From: Macrolepiota albuminosa
Lineage: Eukaryota; Basidiomycota; Agaricomycetes; Agaricales; Agaricaceae
Length of the DNA stretch: 64,000 bases
Assembly (NCBI GenBank): GCA_027475525.1
Contig: JAMWFC010000091.1
Span: 682,001 to 746,000, forward strand
Reading direction: 5' to 3'
In this document: one piece after another, positions 12,150-23,093 of the stretch
How the letters are laid out: the number at the start of each line of letters is the position of its first letter
Position numbering within the stretch: position 1 is the stretch's first letter
Program-made: the position numbers and the translations under genes
Notes under the pieces: generated by a model
What the model was told of the DNA's origin: nothing
The model's input: only the letters and a program-made list of their open reading frames with translations
Database searches by the model: none

Positions 12150-13239
12150 GGTGGCAGGAAGAGACGGAGCGCACTTGGTCGTCGCGTGATTTCGGAGCAC
12201 GCCAGCCAATCACATGCACAACATAACTAAAACAGATGATCTATTACAATTAGTGCAGCCTGACCTTGCAGTGCTTCGGTTCTGGACTTTCTGGACTGTG
12301 GCATCAGTCACGGCACGATTAATTGTTGGACATGCATCTTTTCTTTTCAGATCCCTTATAACTATTTAATAAAGCATATGTAGCATTGTAGGTTTGAGAA
12401 CAGCCCTTGCAGATCGAGTTCTGCCTAGTAAGAATTTGCTTGCTGCTGGACAGTAGAACCTGACAATAGCAGATATTCTGTCACTTTTAAAAAGTACAAT
12501 TTAAAGAATTCAGTTCTGTTAACTGTTTAACATTGGTATAGCCGCTAAAACCCAGTCATCAGAAGTTTGTGTATCAGCAAACTTTTTCAATCTTGTATTA
12601 CCAATATTACTACAGCGATTCCTGGAGTGGCACTGGGAAGTGGTCCAGGATCAGAGGAAGGCAGTTTGTATGGGTTGTGACAACTATACTGGAAACTATA
12701 ATCAATAGTTCTAATACATATTGTTGGAGAGGGAATTACAGGTATGTGTGCAGTGTGTATGTATATTGGTGTCATATAAACCTTACACCACAGAAAGAGA
12801 GAAATTTGAGAGAAATAAAAAAACTGTACAGTTTTTAAAAATATTGATCAGATACAGAACATAGACACCCTTAGTTGTATACCCAATACTAACTGATGTA
12901 TCTACAGGACTATAACACTAATAATACTTATCATAGTTTAATCTGCTAACAGGTATTTCAACCTAATGCAGTCATTTACTAATACTGACTGAATCTAATC
13001 TGCACCAGATTATGGGCCTCATATAAACTCAGCAAAATAAATAACTAATTAATATATACTGAATTGATACCACAACTACAAAATTAAAACAATGTTGAAC
13101 CTAGGCTAGCTCTGTTTTGCCTATCTATGAAGAAAAAATTTGATGAATAGAAAAAGTCATGCACAATGGCATTGGAATCTGACCCAGATCCAATGATCAG
13201 ATCAATTGCACCATCACAGCTCATCCAAAAACCTCAGCA
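12150..13239. other. AT-rich intergenic region
   Basis: Very AT-rich, with no supported gene. Base composition differs sharply from the SDHB gene beside it and resembles the retroelement DNA to the right, so it is probably old transposon sequence. Confidence 0.4.
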
Positions 13240-13921
13240 ATGGTTCAGTCTAACTCTCGTTATTTGCCTCTTTCTCCCTCAACTCTGACACCATCTGGTT
13301 CTAATGTCAATCAACTCTGTACATGCTCAATGACAACATGGTGGCTATCCACTCCTAGCACGTCTAGTTCTTCATCATCCTTATCTTTCATCACCAAGCC
13401 AATTTCATCCATCCAGCACTGCCATGAACTTGAGGATCAGATTGCAGCCTTGCATGCTCAACTGCAACTTGTAGAGGTGCAACATGATTCTGTGGAAGTC
13501 CATGTAGTCTTTGCAACATGTAAGATAGCTATTCTTTGGAACCAAGCCAATCGATGTTCTGAGAAGCAGGCAAAGCAGGGCCAAAGCATTCATACTTCAG
13601 TAAGTGTCATGACTTCAGATGAGGAGGCACAGAGAGAGCAGGCCAAATGTGATGAGAAGAGGAGGGAGAAGGCAGAGAAAAGGGCAAAAAAAAGATACAA
13701 TGGAGAAGGAGAACTTGATTCAATGGACAACAATGGGTGCACAAATGGTTTTCTCAGGATCACTTGGATCAAAAAACAAGACTGAGCTGCAAAACTTAGC
13801 ATCAGTTCTCAGCTTGTCTATTACCACAACAAAGACTGACTTACAACAATGTATTGAGGATGAGTTTGACAAGCATCCAGAGCTGAAGTATGAGGGACAG
13901 TTTTCTGAATTATTCAAGTGA
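13240..13921 (+). pseudogene. Coiled-coil/SAP-like ORF, frameshifted, probably transposon-derived
   Basis: Two overlapping frames form one protein. The first has a Ser/Thr-rich start, a possible coiled coil (HELEDQIAALHAQLQLVE) and a Glu/Lys/Arg-rich helix. After an A8 run near 13690 the meaningful frame shifts to FSGSLGSKNKTELQNLASVL, then TKTDLQQCIEDEFDKHPEL and QFSELF. This last part resembles SAP-like helix-extension-helix segments in ORFs that accompany basidiomycete mobile elements; I recall the pattern, I cannot confirm it here. It lies just outside the copia element's left target-site duplication, so it is not part of that element. Confidence 0.35.
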
Positions 13922-14419
13922 TTACCAAAATGATCCATGCTGACCAATAATGACTTGACAACAGGGTTTAACCATGATGAGGCTTTGGATTTACAGCCAC
14001 CATTACAGTGCCATTGCCTCAATACCTTAGCTGATACCACATATGCTCCATTGCATTCTATACAACCAATCTTTCCCCATCCTCCCCTCTCTTATACACA
14101 CTCATGTTTGATCTTAGAATACTCTTATCTGTCTCAGCTCCATGCTGGCCCATTGACAATGCCACATTATTCAGACCATTACTTTGCATTGTCATCCACT
14201 TTATACCATTATCCTGACTCAGATTTGTAAAACACTCCTTATTAATACCTCTTTTATCTACTCATATAAAATATGCACTATGTGAACCAGCAATTACAGT
14301 AACCATGAGCCTTGAGCACAATAATGTTGACCATCCAGCAAGTTGGCTTCCAAGCAGAGCCAGAACTGGGCTTGTAACCAGGCCATGACAATTTCACTTT
14401 CCCAGTTTTTTGCTACCTC
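13922..14419. other. Flank of copia element
   Basis: AT-rich sequence with no supported gene, ending at the left target-site duplication TCACT (14420-14424). Confidence 0.4.
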
Positions 14420-14424
14420 TCACT

Positions 14425-14588
14425 TGTTGACTGGAAAGGTCTATTGGGTCAGCTGGTATATGTGGTCACGTGATGATGGATGTGAATTTGCGTCAATGTG
14501 TACACTAGCCTCAGTTGTTCTCTCTATCAATACAGACAGACATCTGAGGCGCTATTCTCTGTCCATAGGCTCTCACCTTAGTCCAGCA
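14425..14588 (+). repeat. 5' LTR of copia element (short form)
   Basis: 164 bp, TGTTGACTGG...AGTCCAGCA. It contains one hairpin unit (GCCTCAGTTG...CATCTGAGG) joined directly to CGCTATTCTCTGTCC, that is, without the GT-AG segment seen in the 3' LTR. Otherwise nearly the same as 20187-20468. Confidence 0.9.
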
Positions 14589-14598
14589 GGTTATGGGC
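14589..14598 (+). promoter_or_regulatory. Primer binding site, initiator tRNA-Met anticodon loop
   Basis: GGTTATGGGC follows the LTR's final CA without a gap. It is complementary to GCCCAUAACC, which spans the CAU anticodon loop of eukaryotic initiator tRNA-Met, not its 3' end. Drosophila copia has the same site and is primed by a 5' half of this tRNA. The identical string stands at 63354, and its reverse complement follows the minus-strand LTRs at 43277 and 43915. Confidence 0.8.
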
Positions 14599-14712
14599 AT
14601 CCTTTTTAGGATTGCTGGTACCATTTGAGTCATACAGGGTGGTTTCTACATGCATATTATCAATTACTGTGGCTTTGTTCATTTGGGTTCTTCTTTTATT
14701 AGGGTCAGCACA

Positions 14713-16347
14713 ATGACTGATCCTTTTTATCAGCATAATATGCCTCAGACGTCTTTGTCATCTTCAGGACGAGTCCCAGCGACTTCTTCCACAGGTCATT
14801 CCCATCAGTCTGCTTTTATTCGAGACTTGCCTCTGCATATAACCACTTTTCCTCCAGATTCAGCAAACACCTTGGTCTCTGATATGCATATAGGTCCTCC
14901 AAAATGTTTTAGATCCTTCATTCCACGTGCTTCTATGAACTATGCTTGTTTTTCTCAACCATCTCCAGCTACACCTACTCCATTACTTTCATCAAACTCT
15001 GTACAGGCTCCAACTCCGGTTCGGGTGACGAACACACCTCCTGTTTTGAATCAGACACATTAAAGAGAGAACCTACCTGCTCGTCCAAATCATCCAGTCA
15101 CTAATCTCAATATATACACACCTCCTTCCCCAGTATAGTTTCCTATTTCACATCTCCCATCAGTCTTTTGACTCATCAAATTCTGGTCTCTTGACCTCCT
15201 TTGGGTCTTCATGACAATTTGAATCATCCATTGCATTCTCAGGTCAATAACAATCTTCCCCAACTCTGTCTGACTATTCCTTTGTCTTGTCCTCCATCAG
15301 CTTTTCACAATACAACTCCTATTCCTGTTCCTATCATTAATCAAATTCTGAATTGTCCTCCAGATCTCTTTCCCATACCAACACCACCTGTACATCATCA
15401 ACAACCCTTTTTGGCAGAATCTCCACCACCACAACAATACCATATTGAACAACAGTGGATTCCATATATTAATCCCTTAGCACATCAACAGGCTGGATAT
15501 GACACACATCCTCATCAACAATACATACATGAACCGATTCCAAATTTTCCAGATTATGCGTATAAGTACCACTATGACCCGCTGAGAGCCAATCCACTTC
15601 AACAGACCTCGATCCATACAGATCCCAAACTTCCTCCACTTACAACTATTTCCCGATTTAATTCGTCGGCTGACTGGGGTCTCTAAATTAATCTAGTCAT
15701 GGCACTGATTGACCATCTTGGGTTGAATGGTCATGTTTGTTCCCTACTGCTCCTGGAAGCTCTGTTTGATCCAATGTGCAGGCTTGTAATACCCCCTCCT
15801 TATTCATCTCATGCCACTCAGGAAGATTTGACCAATTATGAGCTTTTTTGGAAGAATGGTAATATTTGTTCTTATATTATATCAGGATGCCTTTCTGTGG
15901 AAATTTTCAATTTGCTCCCTCCTATGAAGACAGGCCCTTTCAATTTTCCTACACGTACTGCTAGGGATTTGTTAGACTTTCTTAGAAAGCGATTCAGTAT
16001 TGGAAGTGCAGTGTCTGCTCAACAGGTCAAAGATTCTACTTTTTGGCTTACATGCGCTCTGAATACTATTCCTGCATATGTTCAATCCTGGAGAATAGCT
16101 GTCAATCAACTTTTCACCACCCCTTGGGACTTTACACAATATGAGAAGATACAGCGTTTCATGGATGGGGTGCCAGATCATTAAGCTTTCAATTCTCAAA
16201 GAAGAAGTACGTCACTCTTGGGACAACAATCCTGATGGAACCTTTGACTTCTTCAATCTTGCAAATACAATATTAGAGATTGACATTGATGTTCGACGAC
16301 GTTTAGCAGGGTCACAACCTCTTTCCAAGACTCAAAATTCTCAATGA
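14713..16347 (+). pseudogene. copia Gag region, interrupted
   Basis: Starts MTDPFYQHNMPQTS (14713), the same opening as the element at 63.5 kb (MTDPF). The first part is Pro/Ser/Thr-rich with TTFPPDSANTLVSD, stops at 15061-15063, resumes at about 15201 (Pro/His/Gln-rich) and stops again just before 15699. The 15699-16184 part is a helical capsid-like domain (ALIDHLGLNGHVCSLLLLEA, RTARDLLDFLRKRF), resembling the UBN2-type Gag of copia elements. Then ILKEEVRHSWDNNPDGTFDF up to 16347. The zinc knuckle is not seen. Stops and shifts show loss of function. Confidence 0.75.
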
Positions 16348-16371
16348 CACTCTTCTTCGACACAATCTTCC

Positions 16372-17990
16372 TTGACATCTGCACAACATTGCACTGAGGC
16401 CACGACCAATTCTAAACATAGTACTCCATATGATGGTATTAAAGATAATCCGAATCGTTCTAAAGCAAACATAGCTGTCTCAAAAGATTCCATGATAGAC
16501 ACTTTTATGGAACCAATCATGGCCACTCCGACCTTTGTACATGACAGCCTTAATACTCCTGTATTATCTTTGATAGCTAAAGAGGAAGAGAATGATACCG
16601 ATTTCCAGCTTTATATTGATTCTGGGGTTGACACTGAGGAACATGCATCATACTATGCATTCATGAATTCAACCACACCAGTAGCATTTGCAAGTCTTAC
16701 ACATCAATTTAACTCTATCCTTGATTCAGGCTGTACGATGCATATTATCAAAGATCAAAAGTATTTTTGGACGTACAACAAAGATCAGGCCATATCAGTT
16801 GGAACGGCAAATTGTGGTACATTAATCATGCTAGCAAGGGGTGAAGTTAGGTTCCATGCTCATATCAATGGCAAGATGAGAATTTTAGTCTTGAAGAATT
16901 GTCTACATGCTCTGGACGTTCCCATCAATTTACTATCTGTGGGATCAATGATAAAGAATGATATGAGACTTACATTCGAGAAAGAAGTGACCACACTTTA
17001 TTTTCCCAGGACATCAAAGACCTTATCTGGAGAATCTCTTCAGGCAACGGTCTACAAAAGACTTTCATTTCTGCATTGTGATTTCATACAACTAGATTCA
17101 CAGACTGAAATTTCTTTTCCAGCTTTAGAACACACTTCGGTTTCATTCCCAAAAGTTCAACTCATGCCAAATCTGTGGCATCAGAGACTTGGTCATCTGG
17201 CGAAGGATATGACATAGGCAGTCTTGACCAAAAGTTACATGACAGGGGTGAAATACAACGGAGCTTTTGAAGATGATCAGTGCATTCCGTGTATTATTGG
17301 AAAACAGCCAGCAAGGCCATTCGACAATTATGAACATCAAGCAGGGAACATATGTGAATTACTACACATGGACACTTGCAGACCATTTCCGACATATTTT
17401 TTGAATGGGAACACCAGCCATTTCCACTCAATTCTCGATGATTACTCTAATTTTGGAAGCATGGCATTATTGTTGAGAAAGAATGCTGCTGTGAAACATT
17501 TCAAGAAAATTCAGGCAAAATGGGAGTTGAAATCTGGCAACAGAGTTAAGATTGTTCATTGCAATGGGGCGAAGGAACTAGTGGAAGGAAAGTTAAAAGA
17601 GCATTTGAAAGAAAAAGAGATTATTTTACAGGCTATGGTGCCTCATGCTTACCAGCAGAATGGCACAAACACTTATGGCAGAATCTGGATTACCACTGTC
17701 TTTCCTTGAGGATGCCATATTAACTCTTCAAAATCGATTGCTGACATCAACGATCCCAGGGTTAACTACTCCATTCAAAATTCTTAAAGGCTATAAACCT
17801 GATTTGTCTCATCTTTGAGTCTGGGGTTGTCAATGCTTCATACTACATCTGAAGGAAATTTGTCAAAAAGGAGATACAAAGAGATTTGAGGCAATCTTTG
17901 TTGGCTATGAAGAAGGTCAATTGGGGTGGAAAGTTTGAGACTTAAATGGAAGATATTATTTTTTGAGGAATGTCATATTCAATGAGAATG
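16372..17990 (+). pseudogene. copia protease, GAG-pre-integrase and integrase, interrupted
   Basis: Protease: NSILDSGCTMHII has the catalytic DSG. GAG-pre-integrase: CLHALDVPINLLSVGS, and LMPNLWHQRLGHLAKDM ends in a TAG stop at about 17216. Integrase: CIPCIIGKQPARPF is the zinc-binding end, LLHMDTCRPF keeps the first catalytic Asp, but the second site reads VHCNGAKEL where Asp is expected (Asn here). QQNGTNTYGRIW has lost the usual QQNG.AER.IR segment. Frame breaks follow from 17.7 kb on. Three independent faults make the integrase inactive. Confidence 0.8.
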
Positions 17991-18028
17991 TGTGAGGGAG
18001 GCTACAACCGCATACTATTTTACAACCA

Positions 18029-20152
18029 TTGAGGTCAGACATATCGACATCATCCACTACCACACCAACCATACAACAGTCATCTCTGAGTCGGAAGGAA
18101 GACATAGGTTCAGATACGTTACCTGGGGAGATTTCAGGACGTCCACAAAGGAATAGAACTTGTACTCTGGCTAGTCAACAGTATTGGGAGGAGGTTACAA
18201 AGAGAAATCAGAAACTCACAAATCTTTGAGCAGATCGCAGAGCATGACTGGAACCTTATCAAGGCTTATCAGCAATCCTTGATGTTGAATCATTGTTATA
18301 TGCATCCAATTTTGATGAAGATATGGAGGATATATCATTTCTTGAAGAACCAACGATGCTCGAATATAAAGCATATGTTTCCCATGGTCCTGATCCTTTA
18401 CCCTTTTGTACAGCTAAGATCTATGATCTCAGCAAGGCACCAGAAAATTACAATGAGGCAATGAAGAGACCAAATAGAGACATATAGATGATTGTGATGG
18501 AAAAAGAAGCAAGGCACCAGAAAATTACAATGAGGCAATGAAGAGACCAAATAGAGACATATAGATGATTGTGATGGAAAAAGAAGTCACAAGTTTAAAA
18601 GAATAAGGCATGTTTATACCGGCAGACTTACCAAAAGGGAAGAAGGCTCTAGGAGTGCACTGGTATATGCATACAAGTACAATCTGGATGGAACAATTAT
18701 CTGAGAAAGGAAAAGGCAAGACTCGTTGCTCAAGGTTTTAGTCAGAGACCAGAAGATTATGGTTCGACTTACGCTCCAGTAGCAAAAATGACGAGCATCA
18801 GGATTACATTGGCATATGTGGCAATGCATGATCTCAAGATTTTCTTGTTTAATGTCAAGACAGCGTTCTTCAATGCTCCACTGACACACGATCTATACTG
18901 TAAGCAAATTCCAGGATTTCCAGATGATAATCCTCAAAAAGTCAACAAACTCCTTCAAGCAATTTACGGATTAAAACAATCGTCTAAGGAATGGTATACT
19001 CTTTTGCAAAAGGTTTTGGAGGGCATCAGACTAGTCGGATGTGAGGTAAATCACACGGTATTCCTTGGATGATTTTCCTCGCCACCTCATGAATTGATCT
19101 CAACCTTGGAGAATGGAGACAAACTATTCATTGTCATTTGTATTCATGTTGATGATGGGCTGAACATCACAAACTCAAAACCACTATATGATTGGATCAT
19201 CACAGAAATGAATAGGAGTTTCTCTGTCATTGATTCTGGAGCTGCATCACTATACTTGGGCATCAGAATTGACCGAGACAGAAAACAGAAAAAGTTATGG
19301 CTCTCACAGAAGGGATACATTATAGATCTCTTGATGACTTATTATCTTTTGGAGGCAACACCATTATCTCTTCCACTTGTTGGCAAATTAGAAGGTCTCC
19401 CAGAACCCCCTCCAAATTCCTTACCAGAAATCATGGACGATGACATAAAAGTTCACTATCAACGCTTAGTTGGATCAATTCTTTATTTAAGTCTATGCAT
19501 GCATCCAAACCTAGCATTCACAGCTATGTCTCTTGGTCAACATAACGCCTCTTTGACACGGGCACATCTCCTGGCAGCAAAGTGTGTATTACAATACCTA
19601 TCAGGAACTCAAGACTATGCACTAGAATATAACTCCACTCTTCACAACTCAGACAATCAATCTCGACTACTTCTTCCAGCAGATTTTGGGGCAGTAGACA
19701 CTGATTGGGCATCAGATCCATTGACAAGAAAAAGTGTAACGGGATACACATTCTTCATGTATTCAAGCCTCATTTCATGGTCTTTGGTCAAACAACAAAC
19801 TACTACACTTTCTTTGACAGAAGCAGAATACATGGCATTGTCACATGCTCTTCGAGAAGCCATTTTGATTCAGTATTTCTTAACAGCGCTGGATTTACCA
19901 GCTCCACAACCTTTTTCAATATACTGCGACAACAAGAGTGCTCTGGATATTGCCAATTCTGATTTGATTGCGTCTTGTTCAAAACATATTGACATCAGGT
20001 ATCATTTTATACGTGAACATCTCAATACAGGCTCGTTCAAGACATTCTGGATATCAACATCAAACATGATTGCAGACATACTTACTAAGGCACTACCGAA
20101 GGATCTACACAACAAGTTTGTATCTTCGCTAGGACTCGTCACACGTGTATAA
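18029..20152 (+). pseudogene. copia reverse transcriptase and RNase H, interrupted
   Basis: Fragments in order: SGRPQRNRTCTLASQQYWEE, EYKAYVSHGPDPLPF and LSKAPENYNEAMKRP (linker before RT), RT core MTSIRITLAYVAMHDLKIFL, FNVKTAFFNAPL, YCKQIPGFP, LLQAIYGLKQSSKEWY, a TGA stop at about 19070, then CIHVDDGLNI (the YVDD box as HVDD) and YLGIRIDRD. RNase H: DTDWASDPLTRKSVTGYTFF, LTEAEYMALSHALREA, IYCDNKSALDIA, HIDIRYHFIREHL, ADILTKALPK. The final 352-codon frame is intact. A 77-bp duplication at 18431 and stops before the RT core break the rest. Confidence 0.85.
18431..18584. repeat. Exact 77-bp tandem duplication in copia pol
   Basis: 18431-18507 repeats exactly at 18508-18584, with two extra chance-matching bases. 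Confidence 0.95.
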
Positions 20153-20186
20153 TTTGTTGGTGACCACATTATTGCTGATGGGGTTG

Positions 20187-20468
20187 TGTTGACCGGAAAG
20201 GTCTATTGGGTCAGCTGGTATATGTGGTCACGTGATGATGGATGTGAATTCGTGTCAATGTGTACACTAGCCTCAGTTGTTCTCTCTATCAATACAGACA
20301 GACATCTGAGGTGGTGAGCACAATTTTCCTTAATTCAGTATTATTCTGATAGCCTACATTATAGCTATTCTCTGTCCGTAGGTATGATATAAAGTTGTTC
20401 TCTCTATCAATACAGACAGACATCTGAGGCGCTATTCTCTGTCCGTAGGCTCTCACCTTAGTCCAGCA
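20187..20468 (+). repeat. 3' LTR of copia element (long form, intron-like unit plus intronless copy)
   Basis: 282 bp, TGTTGACCGG...AGTCCAGCA. Unit 1: GCCTCAGTTG...CATCTGAGGTG, then a 51-nt GT-AG segment (20314-20364, starts GTGAGC, contains a CTGAT branch-like motif, ends TTATAG), then CTATTCTCTGTCCGTAG. After a GTATGATATAA spacer, unit 2 repeats AGTTGTTCTC...CATCTGAGGCG joined straight to CTATTCTCTGTCCGTAG. Unit 2 matches the spliced form of unit 1 except for one base at the junction. Confidence 0.9.
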
Positions 20469-20473
20469 TCACT

Positions 20474-20906
20474 TGGTCATGGGCTGACGTCTCTTAAACA
20501 CAATAATTTTTCCCAAAAAAATTACAAAGTAGTAGCTCAGAAGTGACTTGTGCTTTCCTGAGAGTTTGAAGAGTATCCAACATAGGGTTACAGCTATAGA
20601 AAAAAAAATGCAAAAAATTTTCACTTCTCGACACATGACAGTACTTTTACAAAGTGCGCATGAGTGTAACTCTTGCCCCACATACTCTGTGAGATTGGGA
20701 AAGTTGAAATAAAATAAAAGTTCAGTTCAAATTCCATTTTTGGGCTACTTTACATAAAGTAAAATACCCATTTTGCATCAATATTTGACACTGGAAACAC
20801 TTGGGATATGGATGCCTGAGCAATTACACTAACTAACTATCGAGTGGATAGATGGGACTTGAAGTTAGTGAAATGATACATACGACTTGTGATTGTCAGA
20901 CTATAT
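20474..20906. other. Intergenic
   Basis: Right flank of the copia element and 3' flank of the membrane glycoprotein gene. No gene seen. Confidence 0.4.
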
Positions 20907-23093
20907 TCAGTCTGTATGACCCTTAAGCTTGAGGAACCGCAATAAAGTGTCACTTGGATGACCTGTGACGGGGTATCCGTCCTCAATTCTCCATAGAGAT
21001 GGATCTCCATCCTTCTCCCAAACTAGAAGCTCATCCCTGGATACCTCTTGGGAGAATTGAGGACGGACCTGAGGTCCCAGCCCACCATATACTATTTTGA
21101 CTTGCTTAGTCTCAAAGAGGTTCCCTTGGAAAAGTGAGACAATGGTCCAGACAAGGATAACTATCGTTGCAAGTGCAAGAGGGAGGAACCCTAATGCATA
21201 GATAGGATTGTAACAAGTTCCAAGGGACCCATCAAGGCTGGTGACCAACAGGGGAGGTATTTGGCGTGCAGCCCATGCATTGTAGGTTATGCTTGCAATG
21301 GTGACAGACCCTCCAAATTGGCCCGACCATTCAGTTACTACGGCTGGAGAGACATTTGACATAGGTTGAAAGCCAGATGAGAGCGGCAAGAGGCTGGCAT
21401 AAGATGATAGAGTGATATCAGTGTCAAAAAAACCAGCACTTAGGGTGGATATGAAAGTTCCACCACTACCAGGTGCGTCTAGCGAAAGAGTATTATCCAA
21501 GTTACCCGGGCCAGGGTAGACCATGTGGGATGTCGTGCCATTGGGTGATGGCGTGAGGGTGTATCGCTCATATGGAGAGTAGGTAGTGAATAGTTCAGCT
21601 CCAGCATGATGACCACTCTTCAGAACAGATTCACTAAAGAAGTCAGCACGAAGATAGTTCAGAGTACTTGGTAACCGTGAAATAGAAGTGATGTTTGTAG
21701 TGTTCGTAGGTGAGGTGGATATGGTGGAAGATACCATGTTGACTTGCGTTGTAGAAGCACAAATCATTCCTGCAAATGCAAGACCAATGCTGCCGTTTGT
21801 TTGTATTGAGGCACCAACACCGTAATATCCGCACATATGAGGAGGCGGAAAATTAAATTCGTGTGTCAGGTTGTCTTTAACAAACATAGGAGTAAGGCGA
21901 AGCTTATTCTGAAGTCTGGCAGTGCAATTGCCGAGGAATGACAATGATGGATCTTCCAGTGAATCGAACGACACCGGCAGCTGAAATTGAGAGACTTTGG
22001 CTGAACGGGAGAGCAGATCCGAATTCAAGCTTTCATTGAAGGATTGAAATGAGCCATCGGATTGGGTGGATGTGTCATCGGATTGGGTGGAAATGTTAAA
22101 GAGAGGCCGCAGATATGCACGAGTTTCTATGGTACTTTGGAAAAGCACATCGTGCAGATTGTCTGGTCCAACATATCTACCCCAGCTATTCTGACCGGTG
22201 AGAAAGTAGTCAAATGTTGTTGTTTCCTGCGTTTGCCTGATAGTCACTAAGCCTAGTTCCATACACCCAAATTCCACCTCAATAGCCATTGTTTGCGGAA
22301 TTACAACAGCTTTGCTCGGAGAAAGCTGAGGAACACCCATAATTATTTGAACTCCTGTTGGATGTGGATTGATTGCAAGACCGTTGGAAATGGTCGGGCT
22401 GAGAAGACGTTGAGCGTCTGGGCCAAGATAGATGGCATTAATGTCATATGCTGTGTCCAAGGATCGGGCCAATTGACGTGCGAGGAGAACGTCGCTATCA
22501 GATGAATTGATCCCAGCAAAGAGGGTGGGATCGGCATAGGTAGAATTGCGCCAAGAGGTGCAGTTATATAGGTTGCCTATGGCTGGGGAAGGTGAACTTG
22601 AATCACAGCGCCATGCATTGATCTTTGCAAGGTCGGTACCATTCACTAGATTTGTATGAATGATGAAGGACCTTGCTGCATCATCAGAAGTTATGGAGGC
22701 AGGAAAATCCAACATGCTAGGCCCTGGAATTGAGCAGGCATGGAATCCTAGTAACCCAATGTCACTGAGCGAGACAAAAAGGGTATAGATAATCGAGAGC
22801 GCGAGGATGAAAGTCAACTTCGTCGGTGGAGTAGGATCAATTGGATTCTGGCGTGCATGTTTCCATATCCATTTACTTATGGAAAACATTGCGGTTGAGG
22901 CGCCGACAACTCGATTAATGGTATCATGTGTGTCAACCGGTGCAAGGCGGGGGACACTCCCTAAGATAATGAGCCCAATCAAGGCTGGTCCACCATAAGA
23001 TAATATTTGTATGGCAACGCGAATGATGAAAGTCAGTTGCCCAGTTGTGAGTATGCTGGAGAGAATCATCGAGGCAGATATGGCTTGACACAA
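20907..23093 (-). CDS. Membrane glycoprotein of unknown function, 728 aa
   Basis: One long intron-free frame. Two or three hydrophobic segments sit near the N-terminus (about residues 8-47 and 92-118), then a large domain with more than a dozen N-glycosylation sequons (NGT, NCT, NST, NSS, NIS, NES, NTT), and one C-terminal membrane helix (YALGFLPLALATIVILVW) followed by a 70-residue cytosolic tail. Layout: short inside, long outside, short inside. Many basidiomycetes have large hypothetical proteins of this plan; I know no function for them. The frame begins without a clear upstream exon. MCQAISASM could be preceded by another exon, so the start is uncertain. Confidence 0.75.
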   Translation of the reverse strand: MCQAISASMILSSILTTGQLTFIIRVAIQILSYGGPALIGLIILGSVPRLAPVDTHDTINRVVGASTAMFSISKWIWKHARQNPIDPTPPTKLTFILALSIIYTLFVSLSDIGLLGFHACSIPGPSMLDFPASITSDDAARSFIIHTNLVNGTDLAKINAWRCDSSSPSPAIGNLYNCTSWRNSTYADPTLFAGINSSDSDVLLARQLARSLDTAYDINAIYLGPDAQRLLSPTISNGLAINPHPTGVQIIMGVPQLSPSKAVVIPQTMAIEVEFGCMELGLVTIRQTQETTTFDYFLTGQNSWGRYVGPDNLHDVLFQSTIETRAYLRPLFNISTQSDDTSTQSDGSFQSFNESLNSDLLSRSAKVSQFQLPVSFDSLEDPSLSFLGNCTARLQNKLRLTPMFVKDNLTHEFNFPPPHMCGYYGVGASIQTNGSIGLAFAGMICASTTQVNMVSSTISTSPTNTTNITSISRLPSTLNYLRADFFSESVLKSGHHAGAELFTTYSPYERYTLTPSPNGTTSHMVYPGPGNLDNTLSLDAPGSGGTFISTLSAGFFDTDITLSSYASLLPLSSGFQPMSNVSPAVVTEWSGQFGGSVTIASITYNAWAARQIPPLLVTSLDGSLGTCYNPIYALGFLPLALATIVILVWTIVSLFQGNLFETKQVKIVYGGLGPQVRPQFSQEVSRDELLVWEKDGDPSLWRIEDGYPVTGHPSDTLLRFLKLKGHTD

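Larger units (their letters stand above)
14420..20473 (+). mobile_element. Complete but decayed Ty1/copia LTR retrotransposon
   Basis: Element 14425-20468 is flanked by the 5-bp direct repeat TCACT (14420-14424 and 20469-20473). The LTRs start TGTTGAC and end CA. Order of parts: 5' LTR, tRNA primer site, Gag, protease, GAG-pre-integrase, integrase, reverse transcriptase, RNase H, purine-rich tract (GATGGGG, about 20176), 3' LTR. Integrase before reverse transcriptase marks the copia (Pseudoviridae) class. Several stop codons and a 77-bp duplication break the coding region, so this copy cannot make its polyprotein. The two LTRs differ in length because the 3' LTR has an extra intron-bearing unit. 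Confidence 0.93.
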
